This document shows positions 36,665 through 44,549 of a stretch of DNA of 64,000 nucleotides, in pieces. Position numbers and translations under genes: made by a program. Numbering within the stretch: the stretch's first letter is position 1; each line of letters starts with the position of its first letter. The notes under the pieces were generated by a model. The model saw nothing but the letters and a program-made list of their open reading frames with translations. It was not told where the DNA came from and did no database searches. This DNA is from Clostridiales bacterium (lineage in GTDB: Bacteria; Bacillota; Clostridia; Christensenellales; QALW01). The stretch is from positions 60,712 to 124,711 of the forward strand of contig SVIH01000005.1 of the NCBI GenBank assembly GCA_015069575.1, read 5' to 3'.

Positions 36665-37637
36665 AAATTTCATATGCCTGGCTGTGCGCATGATTGTTAA
36701 ATTCATCAATTACGGTTATTCTAAAATACCCATCACTTTCCTTTAATTTAAAGGTTGCTTTTGTTAAATCTTTGCCTGTTTTCGCATCACATCTTCTGCC
36801 TTTTGTTGAAATGCTTATGCGCTTTGCACTTGAACATTCAACCGTTACTTCATTACCTTTTTTAATTAAAGAATAAATTAACGGTCCTTGGCTTGAATAA
36901 AATTCACCGTTTTTAAGGGCAGTCATTATTGTATCGTAATTAAGTTCCGGGGCGTTTATCATAATAAAAGCGCCGAACATACTTTCTTTTTTGTGGCTAT
37001 CGTCTGCCATAGTAGCAAAAACTTTTTTGCCACTTCTTAAAATATCATCAAAAACTTTAATCTGATAGCCTTCACCGCCCTCGCAAGAACAGGTGTGATT
37101 ATAAATTTCAACAAAATCAAAGTTTTCGTATTGTAAATAATCCGTTGCATCTTCTAATGACCAATCGGGGTGATTATACGAAACTAAAAAGCCCTGTGAT
37201 TTTGCTTCTTTTATAATTGCGTTTATTCCATCTTTTGAATAAATACGGTTGTATTCACCGTTAAATTTGATTTTATCTTCAATGTTTGGGTTTTTAAAAT
37301 GGTCGTAAACTGAATTATAACAGGGCGTTACCACGTTGTGCTGATTTTGCGCATATAAATTAAGATGTGTAACGCGCATTAACGTGTTTTTTAAAGTGGA
37401 TTGTTTAGGGAATTCCTTAATTGCAATCTCACAGGAAGTAATTGTTAAAAAATCCTTATCATCTAAAAAAGAATTATCAATTAAATGCTCGTGATCGGTA
37501 AAAGCAACAACGGAATAGCCTTGCTTTTTAAACAGTTCCTTTTGTTCCTGAACAGATAATTTACCGTCAGAGTTAGTGCTGTGACAGTGCATCGCAGCCT
37601 TAAAAAAAGGCATATTTTTGTTAAGTAGAATTTGCAT
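36663..37637 (-). CDS. PHP-domain metallohydrolase (first paralogue)
   Basis: A 324-residue protein of the CehA/McbA-like PHP class: PHP motif I MHCHSTNSDGKLS at about 17, DH in VVAFTDHEHL near 45, SYNHPDWSLED in the middle and the C-terminal DDSH motif (MADDSHKKE), all metal ligands of the tri-nuclear site. The substrate is probably a phosphate ester or similar. It is a paralogue of the second PHP protein at 59506 (both read FK..xHCHxTxSDG..xx..GYSVVAFTDH). It is a single gene between tRNA-Pro and the tRNA-Ser repeat region. Confidence 0.88.
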   Translation of the reverse strand: MQILLNKNMPFFKAAMHCHSTNSDGKLSVQEQKELFKKQGYSVVAFTDHEHLIDNSFLDDKDFLTITSCEIAIKEFPKQSTLKNTLMRVTHLNLYAQNQHNVVTPCYNSVYDHFKNPNIEDKIKFNGEYNRIYSKDGINAIIKEAKSQGFLVSYNHPDWSLEDATDYLQYENFDFVEIYNHTCSCEGGEGYQIKVFDDILRSGKKVFATMADDSHKKESMFGAFIMINAPELNYDTIMTALKNGEFYSSQGPLIYSLIKKGNEVTVECSSAKRISISTKGRRCDAKTGKDLTKATFKLKESDGYFRITVIDEFNNHAHSQAYEI

Positions 37638-37711
37638 AAATTGGGATCCTTTTGAATAATACTGATGATTTCATTATATATCATCTAATAATGAAAGTCA
37701 ATCAATAGAAT

Positions 37712-37804
37712 ACCCACTTTGGTTTCAAAACTCCCCTATTACTATTGAACAACAAAAGACACCACATTTGTGATGTCTTTTATTATTGGCGGAGAAGGGG
37801 GGAT
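37712..37804. repeat. Direct repeat copy 1: tRNA-Ser terminator plus 3' end of tRNA-Ser
   Basis: ACCCACTTTGG...GGAGAAGGGGGGAT, 93 bp, matches 37913-38004 with few differences. It includes the AAAGACACCAC/GTGATGTCTTT terminator stem and the 18 bases that form the CCA end and acceptor arm of tRNA-Ser. Confidence 0.92.
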
Positions 37805-37912
37805 ACGCCTGTTTCACAGGCTTCCTGCTCGTTGACCGTTGCTTCGCAACAGTTCCCAACTCACAGTGCTTGGCTAAAAACAGTTTACTAAACTGTTTTT
37901 TATCGCCTGCGC
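37805..37912. other. Spacer between the direct repeats, hairpin-rich, no gene
   Basis: Contains GCCTGT-TTC-ACAGGC, GTTGC-TTC-GCAAC and a long AAAAACAGTTTA-C-TAAACTGTTTTT palindrome. The TTC loops match those of the arrays at 56.7 kb. The ORF called at 37786 runs across this and the tRNA, and is not a gene. Confidence 0.6.
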
Positions 37913-38004
37913 ACCCACTTTGGCTTCAAATCCCCCTGTTACTACTGAACAACAAAAGACACCACATTTGTGATGTCTTTTATTATTGGCGGAGAAGGGG
38001 GGAT
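37913..38004. repeat. Direct repeat copy 2, overlapping the intact tRNA-Ser 3' end
   Basis: 92 bp, one base shorter than copy 1, which starts about 200 bp earlier. It contains the true tRNA-Ser terminator and the tRNA 3' end from 37987. Confidence 0.92.
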
Positions 38005-38078
38005 TTGAACCCCCGCACGGTAATTAGCCGCCTACTGGTGTTCGAAGCCAGACCCTTCAGCCTCTTGGGTACTTCTCC
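37987..38078 (-). tRNA. tRNA-Ser (anticodon CGA)
   Basis: On the minus strand: acceptor GGAGAAG/CTTCTCC, long variable arm (CTGGTGTTCG and GGCGGCTAATT-type arm), anticodon loop TTCGAAC giving CGA, T-arm GTTCAAATC, CCA encoded. One C-A mismatch in the anticodon stem. 92 nt. Confidence 0.88.
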
Positions 38079-38127
38079 GTACGCAAAAATTATTATACAT
38101 AAAACTTAATATTTGTCAAGTTGACCT

Positions 38128-38292
38128 TTATAAAAGTCTGTTTAGCATATTTTCTTTTTTCTTTGATAAAATCTCATCGTCAAATTCAACATAAATACAT
38201 TGAGTGCACATTCCTGAATTATCAATACTTATATTTTCTAACTTGCAGTTTCCGTTTTCCTGATAAATGCAAAAAACGTTATCACATTCCAT
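38128..38292 (-). CDS. Small Cys-containing protein, 54 aa
   Basis: Not in the ORF track (below 60 aa). Starts MECDNVFCIYQENGNCKLENISIDNSG and has paired Cys motifs (C3, C8, C16 and CTQC near 29-32), suggesting a small metal-binding protein. The RBS AAAAAGGGG lies about eight bases upstream of its ATG. I recall similar short proteins with the MECxNxxCIYxxxGxCxLxxIxxxxxGxCxxC pattern in Clostridia, without assigned function. It runs between tRNA-Ser and the XRE regulator gene on the opposite strand. Confidence 0.78.
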   Translation of the reverse strand: MECDNVFCIYQENGNCKLENISIDNSGMCTQCIYVEFDDEILSKKKENMLNRLL

Positions 38293-38352
38293 ATTTATTT
38301 CCCCTTTTTACAATTCAAGTAAATTATAACATTATTTTTAAAATTACGCAAG

Positions 38353-38364
38353 CGCGTATACGCG
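38353..38364 (+). promoter_or_regulatory. Perfect 12-bp palindrome CGCGTATACGCG, likely operator
   Basis: A GC-rich island in AT-rich sequence, about 40 bp before the XRE regulator start and at the -35 position relative to a TACAAT box (38381). Consistent with an auto-regulatory operator. Confidence 0.6.
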
Positions 38365-38404
38365 GAAATGTAAATGGGCATACAATATTTTTGAGGTGAA
38401 TATA

Positions 38405-38647
38405 ATGAGCGTTAAAGATATTGTAGTAAAAAGATTTCAGGAAATCTTAAAAGAAAGAAACGTAAAAATAAACGAACTTGCCAATATTTCAGGCGTAACA
38501 CCGTCAACTGCTTACAGTATGATGGACAAAACAAGGCGAGACGTTTCAATTGTAACAATTAAAAAGTTTTGTGATGGGCTTGATATAACGTTGGGCGAGT
38601 TCTTTTCAACCAAAGAGTTTGATGAATTAGAACAAGAAATAAAATAA
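38405..38647 (+). CDS. XRE-family (Cro/C1 HTH) transcriptional regulator
   Basis: An 80-residue single-domain helix-turn-helix protein: VVKRFQEILKERNVKINELANISGVTPSTAYSMMDKTRRDVSIVTIKKFCDGLDITLGEFF. The ATG at 38405 follows GAGGTG. It probably binds the palindrome in its own promoter. Possible targets are the GH99-like gene downstream, or itself; there is no partner effector domain. Confidence 0.9.
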   Translation: MSVKDIVVKRFQEILKERNVKINELANISGVTPSTAYSMMDKTRRDVSIVTIKKFCDGLDITLGEFFSTKEFDELEQEIK

Positions 38648-38721
38648 TTCAATTTTAATTAATTTCCATCTTGCTCTTTTATTAAAGGCGTGTTAAAATG
38701 CATTTTAAGAGGTGAACGATA

Positions 38722-39831
38722 ATGAAAAAATATGATATTGCTGCATACGTTTGGCCTGCATATACAGGCGATGAAGAAAAAACAAGGATTTTCTGGGAAG
38801 AAGGCTATGGCGAATGGCAGACGGTTAAAAATTCTAAACCCAAGGCAAACGGATATAATTGGGGCAGAAAGCCACTTTGGGGCTTTGTAAACGAGGCTGA
38901 CCCATATGTTATGCAAATGGAAATTGAATCCGCGTTAGAGCACGGCGTAAATGTTTTTATTTACGATTGGTATTGGTATGATAACAGTCCTTTTTTAGAA
39001 AACTGCCTTAACGAAGGCTTTTTAAAAGCGCCTAACACCAACAAAATGAAGTTTTACATTATGTGGGCAAACCACGATGTAAACTATACCTGGGATATTC
39101 GCAATTCAAAGATGATTGATAAAACAACGCTTTATAAAGGGACAGTAACCTTTGAACAGTTTAAGGATATCGGCAAACGTTGGATTGAAATGTACTTTAA
39201 TAAGGAAAACTACTATACAATAGACGGTAAACCCGTTGTAAGTATTTATGACCTTAATAATTTTATTAAGGGATTAGGTGGTATGTTAAAGGCTAAAGAA
39301 GCGATTTCCTGGCTTCAGGAAGAAGCAACAAAAGCAGGGTTAAAGGGCGTGCATTTACAGTTTATCCGTTGGAATGGCAAAGCACAAAAGATTACAGGTG
39401 TTGATGGCGAAGTTATGGAAACCACCGCGGAAATCGTTGAAGATTTAGGGTTTAATTCACTTACCCATTATCAGTACTGTCACTTTACCAACATTAACAG
39501 AGATTATAACGTGATAATGGAAGACGTTAGAAATCAATGGAAAGAAATTGAAGCAGAATATAATATTCCGTATTATCCGCATATTTCTCTTGGTTGGGAT
39601 AATAACCCAAGATTTAAGGATTTTATTCCACATATTACCACAAATAACACTCCTGAAAACATTGAAACAGCATTAAGGCAAGCTAAAGAATTTGCAGATA
39701 AAAACAATGTAAACCTTATTACCGTAAACAGCTGGAACGAATGGACTGAAACAAGTTATCTTCAGCCTGATAATATTTACGGTTACGGGTATCTTCAGGC
39801 AATTAAAAAAGTTTTTAAAGATGAAGATTAA
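38722..39831 (+). CDS. Glycoside hydrolase family 99-like (WbsX-type) protein
   Basis: The 369-residue protein starts with the typical DIAAYVWPAYTGD, has Y(D)WYWYD in EHGVNVFIYDWYWYDNSPF, GxxHLQFIRWN, and the C-terminal NSWNEWTETSYLQPD signature. These are the marks of the Glyco_tran_WbsX/GH99-like family, found with polysaccharide or O-antigen genes. It has no signal peptide, so it acts inside the cell or on unexported saccharides. It is the only gene in its unit; a GCACC/GGTGC terminator follows. Confidence 0.88.
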   Translation: MKKYDIAAYVWPAYTGDEEKTRIFWEEGYGEWQTVKNSKPKANGYNWGRKPLWGFVNEADPYVMQMEIESALEHGVNVFIYDWYWYDNSPFLENCLNEGFLKAPNTNKMKFYIMWANHDVNYTWDIRNSKMIDKTTLYKGTVTFEQFKDIGKRWIEMYFNKENYYTIDGKPVVSIYDLNNFIKGLGGMLKAKEAISWLQEEATKAGLKGVHLQFIRWNGKAQKITGVDGEVMETTAEIVEDLGFNSLTHYQYCHFTNINRDYNVIMEDVRNQWKEIEAEYNIPYYPHISLGWDNNPRFKDFIPHITTNNTPENIETALRQAKEFADKNNVNLITVNSWNEWTETSYLQPDNIYGYGYLQAIKKVFKDED

Positions 39832-39835
39832 TTTT

Positions 39836-39868
39836 TAAAGCACCGGCAAGGTGCTTTATTTTTTTTAA
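39836..39868 (+). terminator. Terminator after the GH99-like gene
   Basis: AAAGCACC, GGCAA loop, GGTGCTTT and T-rich tail. Confidence 0.85.
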
Positions 39869-39874
39869 TTTTTA

Positions 39875-39903
39875 TTGACAAAACTAAAAAAGTGTTGTAT
39901 CAT
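39875..39903 (+). promoter_or_regulatory. Promoter of the GntR-ABC operon, with a possible operator
   Basis: TTGACA, 17 bases, TATCAT. From 39897 the sequence TGTAT...ATACA (39896-39924) is an imperfect inverted repeat over and just after the -10, where a YtrA-type GntR repressor would bind. Confidence 0.7.
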
Positions 39904-39943
39904 TATATTAGTCAAGTAATACAGCGCAAAAAAAGGAGAGGTT

Positions 39944-40303
39944 ATGTCTTTTACACTGGATAACAAATTACCTATATACTTGCAACTTGTAAACGAAATC
40001 AAAATAAATATAATTTCGGGCAAACTAAAAGCAGGAGAAAGAATACCTTCTGTGCGCGAACTTGCCTTGCAAAATCAGGTAAACCCAAACACCATGCAAA
40101 AAGCGCTAGCGGAATTAGAAGAACTTGGGCTTATTTATACCGAACGCACCAACGGTAAGTTTGTAACCACAGATAACGATTTAATAAAAAAATACAAAAA
40201 GGAATATGCATCTCTTTTAGCCCAGAACTTTTTTAAAGATATGGAAAATTTGGGATTCAATAAAGAAAAAGCCATAGACTATTTGAAAGGAGAAAACAAA
40301 TAA
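39944..40303 (+). CDS. GntR-family regulator, YtrA subfamily
   Basis: The 119-residue protein has a winged HTH (LPIYLQLVNEIKINIISGKLKAGERIPSVRELALQNQVNPNTMQKALAELEELGL) and only a short C-terminal tail, the YtrA layout. In B. subtilis YtrA represses its own operon with ABC transporter genes and responds to cell-wall antibiotics; here too the next two genes are an ABC ATPase and a permease. The start is supported by AAAAGGAGAGG. It overlaps the ABC gene by one base. Confidence 0.93.
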   Translation: MSFTLDNKLPIYLQLVNEIKINIISGKLKAGERIPSVRELALQNQVNPNTMQKALAELEELGLIYTERTNGKFVTTDNDLIKKYKKEYASLLAQNFFKDMENLGFNKEKAIDYLKGENK

Positions 40304-40998
40304 TGGCATTATTGCAAGTTAAAAATGTTTACAAATCTTTCAGCGATAAAAACGTTTTAAAAGATGTAAGTTTTTCTGTTGAAAGTGGCAGAATCGTAGG
40401 ATTATTAGGCAAAAACGGAACAGGCAAATCAACTTTAATTAAGTTAATTAATGACCTTTTAACCATAGATAAAGGGGAAATTTTAATTAACGGTGAAAAA
40501 GTTGGTGTAAAAACAAAAAATATAGTTTCATATTTGCCCGAAAGAACTTATCTTGATAAATCAATGACGGTAAAAAAAGCCATAGATTATTTCTCGGATT
40601 TTTACGAGGATTTTGATAAAGTTCTGGCAGAAAAATTACTTAATGACCTTAAATTAGATATTAATCAAAAACTTTCAAAAATGAGCAAAGGTATGCAGGA
40701 AAAAGTTCAACTTGTGCTTGTTTTATCCCGCAAGGCAGAACTTTATATTTTAGATGAACCTTTAGGTGGCGTTGATCCTGCAACAAGAGATTATATTTTA
40801 GATACAATTTTAAAAAACTTCAATATTGGGGCAAGCGTTTTAATTTCAACCCACCTTATAAGCGATATTGAACGGATTTTAGATGATGTTATTTTTATAG
40901 ACGATGGAAAAATAGTTTTAACCTGTCCAAGCGACGAATTAAGGAAAAAGGAAAACGCTTCCATTGACGAAATTTTCAGGAGGATGTTCAGATGTTAG
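40303..40998 (+). CDS. ABC transporter ATP-binding protein (YtrB-like)
   Basis: The 231-residue ATPase has Walker A GLLGKNGTGKST (about 32-43), a non-canonical signature MSKGMQEKV in place of LSGGQ, Walker B LYILDEPLGG and H-loop STHLI. It would power the following membrane protein, probably as an exporter or stress-sensing pair. It is coupled to the gntR gene and overlaps the permease gene by seven bases. Confidence 0.93.
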   Translation: MALLQVKNVYKSFSDKNVLKDVSFSVESGRIVGLLGKNGTGKSTLIKLINDLLTIDKGEILINGEKVGVKTKNIVSYLPERTYLDKSMTVKKAIDYFSDFYEDFDKVLAEKLLNDLKLDINQKLSKMSKGMQEKVQLVLVLSRKAELYILDEPLGGVDPATRDYILDTILKNFNIGASVLISTHLISDIERILDDVIFIDDGKIVLTCPSDELRKKENASIDEIFRRMFRC

Positions 40999-41783
40999 CA
41001 AAACTTTTAAAACACGAACTAAAGTATATGCTTAAATTCTTAAGCATCTTTTACAGCCTTGCTATTGTGTTCGCGCTGTTAACGCGCATATTCTTAAGTA
41101 TTGAAAACTCTTTTGTTTTTAACATTATTGGTGAGATTTGTTCAGGCGCCACAATTGCGATGATAGCAAACACCATAATAAATAACATTGTTCGTTATTG
41201 GGTGCGGTTCAGGCAGACAATGTACGGCGACGAAAGTTATTTAACCCACACCTTGCCTATTACAAAAGGCACGCTGTATTCTTCAAAAATGCTTGCAGGC
41301 TTAATTACAATGCTTATAAGTGTTATAGTTATTGCCATATCTGTGTTTATTGCTTATTATTCACAAGCAAATATGGAAATGCTTAAAACTATATTTAATA
41401 CCGTTGGCGTTGCCTTAGATGTTTCAGTTTCTACCTTAATTATTGTTATGGCGCTTACACTGTTCTTACAGTATTCTTGCCTGTTACAAAACGGTTTTAC
41501 AGGAATCATATTAGGCCATAAAATGCACGGCGGGAAAATCGGATTTTCATTTTTGTTTGGTTGCATAGTTTATTCTCTGTGGCAGATGCTTGGATTACTT
41601 TCACTTTTTATTACAGGCTTATTTAATAAAGATATACTGGATATGTTTACAACAAACAATATAGCGTCTATAGACGGATTAAAAACAATCTTTACTGTTA
41701 TATGTGTTTATTACGCATTAGCTGTTATTATTAACTTTATCCTAAATATAAAACTAATTAAAAAAGGAATTAATGTTGAATAA
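40992..41783 (+). CDS. ABC transporter membrane protein
   Basis: A 263-residue integral membrane protein with six helices starting MLAKLLKHELKYMLKFLSIFYSLA, as in ABC-2-type permeases of YtrC/YtrD operons. The Arg-rich RYWVRFRQTMYGDESYLTHTLPITKGTLYSSKM loop after helix two is typical of this group. No periplasmic binding domain is present, so an export or detoxification role is more likely than import. Confidence 0.88.
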   Translation: MLAKLLKHELKYMLKFLSIFYSLAIVFALLTRIFLSIENSFVFNIIGEICSGATIAMIANTIINNIVRYWVRFRQTMYGDESYLTHTLPITKGTLYSSKMLAGLITMLISVIVIAISVFIAYYSQANMEMLKTIFNTVGVALDVSVSTLIIVMALTLFLQYSCLLQNGFTGIILGHKMHGGKIGFSFLFGCIVYSLWQMLGLLSLFITGLFNKDILDMFTTNNIASIDGLKTIFTVICVYYALAVIINFILNIKLIKKGINVE

Positions 41784-41785
41784 AA

Positions 41786-41812
41786 AATAAAGCACCATAA
41801 GGTGCTTTATTT
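41786..41812. terminator. Bidirectional terminator between ABC permease and GltS-like gene
   Basis: AATAAAGCACC/GGTGCTTTATT with T/A runs. Confidence 0.88.
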
Positions 41813-41818
41813 TTATCT

Positions 41819-43198
41819 TTATTTTCGTTTTTTAAATATTTTACTTCTGAACAGAATAATGTTCATAATTATAAAGAACGGTATTAAAAGCGCCATTGTA
41901 AGCGGCGGATTTTCAGGCGCAAGATTAGCAAGTAACATCATAGGAAATCCAAATACGATGGCAGGAAAATTCTGATACACCATATTATCAGAAGCGGGAG
42001 TTTTAAATTCACCATCAATTTCCCTTAAAAGAATTGTGCCGGTACTTGCAGTACCTGTAAGCATACCGTACATCATCAAAAACTGTTCCTGCGGATAATC
42101 CTTAAACAAAGTTTTGGCAACAACAAGATTATAAATATATGTGCTCACAAGGCCAACAACACCTAAAATAAGCATTATTCCCCAGTACTTTTCCAACACA
42201 CCAAGCCTGATGGCAGCAACACCTGCAACAACCATAATATCAAAAAAGAAATTGCTGATTCGCGTCATCAAAAAATCATTAACATAACCATGGTTTATAA
42301 TCTTTTTCTTGCGCATTAAATTAATTACAGTTTTAAATAAAGTTGCACTTAACACACCTAAAATAAAGTTAAAACCAAATATTACCGACTTCATACCCGG
42401 CAAAACAAGCCCTAACAAAACCATCAGAAGATATGCAACAAAATACGCTGCAATAACAAAAGCTACCTGAATGGTCATTTTATCCATACTGTCCTGCATG
42501 GGAATTTCGTTGGCAGGCTGAATTTCCTGCAAAAACATAGTACCTTCATCTTTATCAGAAACAGTAATTTTGTTTTTCTTTCTTAAAATATTAAGGTGAA
42601 TAACACCGCCTACGCTTGCAGAAATAAATCCAAGCGCCGCAATAGTTAAGCCAAATGTTTTACCGCCTGTAAAACCGTATTCGGTTTCATAAATAGTACC
42701 GTAATTAAGCGCTTGCCCTGTACCCTGACCGTATCCAAAGGGCAAAAGAATGCCTGCTGAAGAAAAGAAACCTTCTATAAAATAAACGGCAACCATTGTT
42801 ATTCCAAAGCCAAGTATTGCCTGTAAAAGATATGTTGAAACAGTTGTAACGCCTGTATTAAAAATTTCAACTGTGCGCTTTTTTGTTAACGTTCCTTTTG
42901 AAGCCTTGAATGTTGAAGCAATAAAGCCTAAAGCAAGAGCGTGATATGTTATAATTTCTAACTTTTCGTAACCGTTACCGCCAAAAAATTTCGTTTCAAA
43001 CATAGGTGTTTTTGCAACAGCATCGTAGATGCCCACAATTATTAATAAAAGCACTCCACCTAAAACAGATGTTGGAATTAACGAATTCCTGAAGAATTTT
43101 ATTCTTCTTTTCATCATATTGGCAACAAGCAAACTTAATAAAAGCATAGCAATTAAACTGATTGTACCCCAAACATTATAATCCCAAAAATTTGACAT
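41819..43198 (-). CDS. GltS-like sodium/glutamate symporter family protein
   Basis: A polytopic protein of about 459 residues with ten or more helices. It shows the family's two inverted halves, GTGQALNYGTIYETEYGFTGGKTFGLTIAALGF in the first and MMYGMLTGTASTGTILLREIDGEF in the second. The family transports glutamate with Na+. The GTG start at 43207 is in the track; the ATG at 43198 follows GAGAGG at eight bases and is preferred. The gene overlaps the PlsC-like gene by 23 bases, so the two are translationally coupled. Confidence 0.87.
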   Translation of the reverse strand: MSNFWDYNVWGTISLIAMLLLSLLVANMMKRRIKFFRNSLIPTSVLGGVLLLIIVGIYDAVAKTPMFETKFFGGNGYEKLEIITYHALALGFIASTFKASKGTLTKKRTVEIFNTGVTTVSTYLLQAILGFGITMVAVYFIEGFFSSAGILLPFGYGQGTGQALNYGTIYETEYGFTGGKTFGLTIAALGFISASVGGVIHLNILRKKNKITVSDKDEGTMFLQEIQPANEIPMQDSMDKMTIQVAFVIAAYFVAYLLMVLLGLVLPGMKSVIFGFNFILGVLSATLFKTVINLMRKKKIINHGYVNDFLMTRISNFFFDIMVVAGVAAIRLGVLEKYWGIMLILGVVGLVSTYIYNLVVAKTLFKDYPQEQFLMMYGMLTGTASTGTILLREIDGEFKTPASDNMVYQNFPAIVFGFPMMLLANLAPENPPLTMALLIPFFIIMNIILFRSKIFKKRK

Positions 43199-44384
43199 CC
43201 GCTTCACCTCTCTTTATGTTTTTATATCTGTTAAACAAGTGCACATATTTTAATGCATTGAACCCTTTAAAAAGACCTTGTACCTGATAAACATTATCTT
43301 CAAAGTATACGTTTAAAATATTTTTACCTAAAACGGTTATAGCATCGGTGTTATCAAAATCAAATGCAAACTGAAGTACATCGTTTTCAAATATTTCTGC
43401 CTTAAAGCCATAAAGTTTTATTGTGCCGTCTTTTATTACTTCTTCTTTGTTTTTGTTAAGATTCACCTTTGAAAGTTTGATTTTTTCTTCATATAAAACA
43501 TTATTTTCATTTGTAAAATCACACGAATTTATAAAATCCTTCTGATATTCATACCAATCGTTTACAAAATTAAATTCCGATTTAAAACCAACGCCCTCAA
43601 TATGAGTATCTTCACAATATTTATATGTTTTTCCACATTGTGCGCATTTAAAAGTATCTTTATCACTTTTAAAAGTTGAAAGCCCGCAATCCTTACAAAC
43701 ATAAATTGCCCGTTCAAGATACTGCGCAAGTTCTTTATGTTTATAAATTTTTTCTCTGTTATTTTCTTCTACGGTAAGCCCTTGTTTTATAATTGCAAAA
43801 AGTTCTTCTGTTGATAAATTCTTATATTCTTGGGGTTCAACTACTTTATAAACATACGCTTTCATTTTACCCTTGCGAACTTTATCACTCCATCTTGGGT
43901 GAACGCCATATCCGCCTTCAATCCTGAAAAGCATTATAGGAAGCCCCATCTTTTTTGCTAACGATGCAATAGCAGGATTCATATATTCTGTTTTACCGCT
44001 GTAAGTTCTGTTTCCTTCAGTGGCAATAGCAATAGTTCCGCCTTCTTTGGCAACAAGAATACAGTTTTTTACTGCAGAAATATCAACAGTTTGTTTTTTT
44101 ATAGGAATAGGCGCAACTGCAAACCTTAAAAGATCTGATATAAAACCCTTGGAGAACAGGTCTTCCGAAGCAAGATAATACACAGGCTTTTTTAATGCCA
44201 TTCCAACAAAAAACTGATCAAAGGCAGTTTGATGATTATATAAAACAAGATACTGTTTTTGTTGATTTTCTTTATACCTTGTAATATCAACATTATATTT
44301 TAATTTTACATACGGATACAAAATGTAATAAGCAATTTTAGTTATAATTTCGTGCCTTTTCTTTATCCACTTTTTCTTTTTCAT
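43176..44384 (-). CDS. 1-acylglycerol-3-phosphate acyltransferase (PlsC-like) with C-terminal zinc ribbon
   Basis: The 402-residue protein has an acyltransferase domain with the NHQTAFDQFF motif I (about 50-60, H-x4-D) and the EGNRTYSG motif III (about 121-128). A C-terminal half contains a rubredoxin/zinc-ribbon-like pair CKDCGLSTFKSDKDTFKCAQCG, then a beta-rich end. It has no obvious membrane helix beyond the amphipathic acyltransferase start. The fusion is unusual; typical PlsC is about 200-250 residues. Coupled to the GltS-like gene. Confidence 0.85.
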   Translation of the reverse strand: MKKKKWIKKRHEIITKIAYYILYPYVKLKYNVDITRYKENQQKQYLVLYNHQTAFDQFFVGMALKKPVYYLASEDLFSKGFISDLLRFAVAPIPIKKQTVDISAVKNCILVAKEGGTIAIATEGNRTYSGKTEYMNPAIASLAKKMGLPIMLFRIEGGYGVHPRWSDKVRKGKMKAYVYKVVEPQEYKNLSTEELFAIIKQGLTVEENNREKIYKHKELAQYLERAIYVCKDCGLSTFKSDKDTFKCAQCGKTYKYCEDTHIEGVGFKSEFNFVNDWYEYQKDFINSCDFTNENNVLYEEKIKLSKVNLNKNKEEVIKDGTIKLYGFKAEIFENDVLQFAFDFDNTDAITVLGKNILNVYFEDNVYQVQGLFKGFNALKYVHLFNRYKNIKRGEADVKFLGL

Positions 44385-44489
44385 AATATTTTAATCCTGC
44401 AAAATCCAATATATAATCAAATTATAACATATTTTATTAAAAAAATCACTACTTGTTTTTAAAAACTTTTGTGGTTTTTTTAAAGTTCC

Positions 44490-44518
44490 TTGCGTGTTTG
44501 TGCAATTTATGTTAGAAT
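44490..44518 (+). promoter_or_regulatory. Sigma-A promoter of the HAD gene
   Basis: TTGCGT, 17 bases, TAGAAT. Its -35 box falls on the TTG used as start in the ORF track, which shows that start is wrong. Confidence 0.75.
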
Positions 44519-44549
44519 AATATTGATCTTTACGCTAGGAGGTTTTTCT

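Noticed and set aside
37987-38078. tRNA-Sec
   Set aside because: Long variable arm is also typical of tRNA-Ser; the anticodon reads CGA, not TCA, and the acceptor stem is 7 bp.
37786-38109. 107-aa ORF called in the track
   Set aside because: It runs antisense across tRNA-Ser and the duplicated repeat; the RRRGDLNPR-like end is the usual translation artefact of a tRNA-Ser gene.
44490-44549. Upstream TTG start of the HAD gene
   Set aside because: The TTG is the -35 box of a clear promoter; the ATG at 44550 has AGGAGG.
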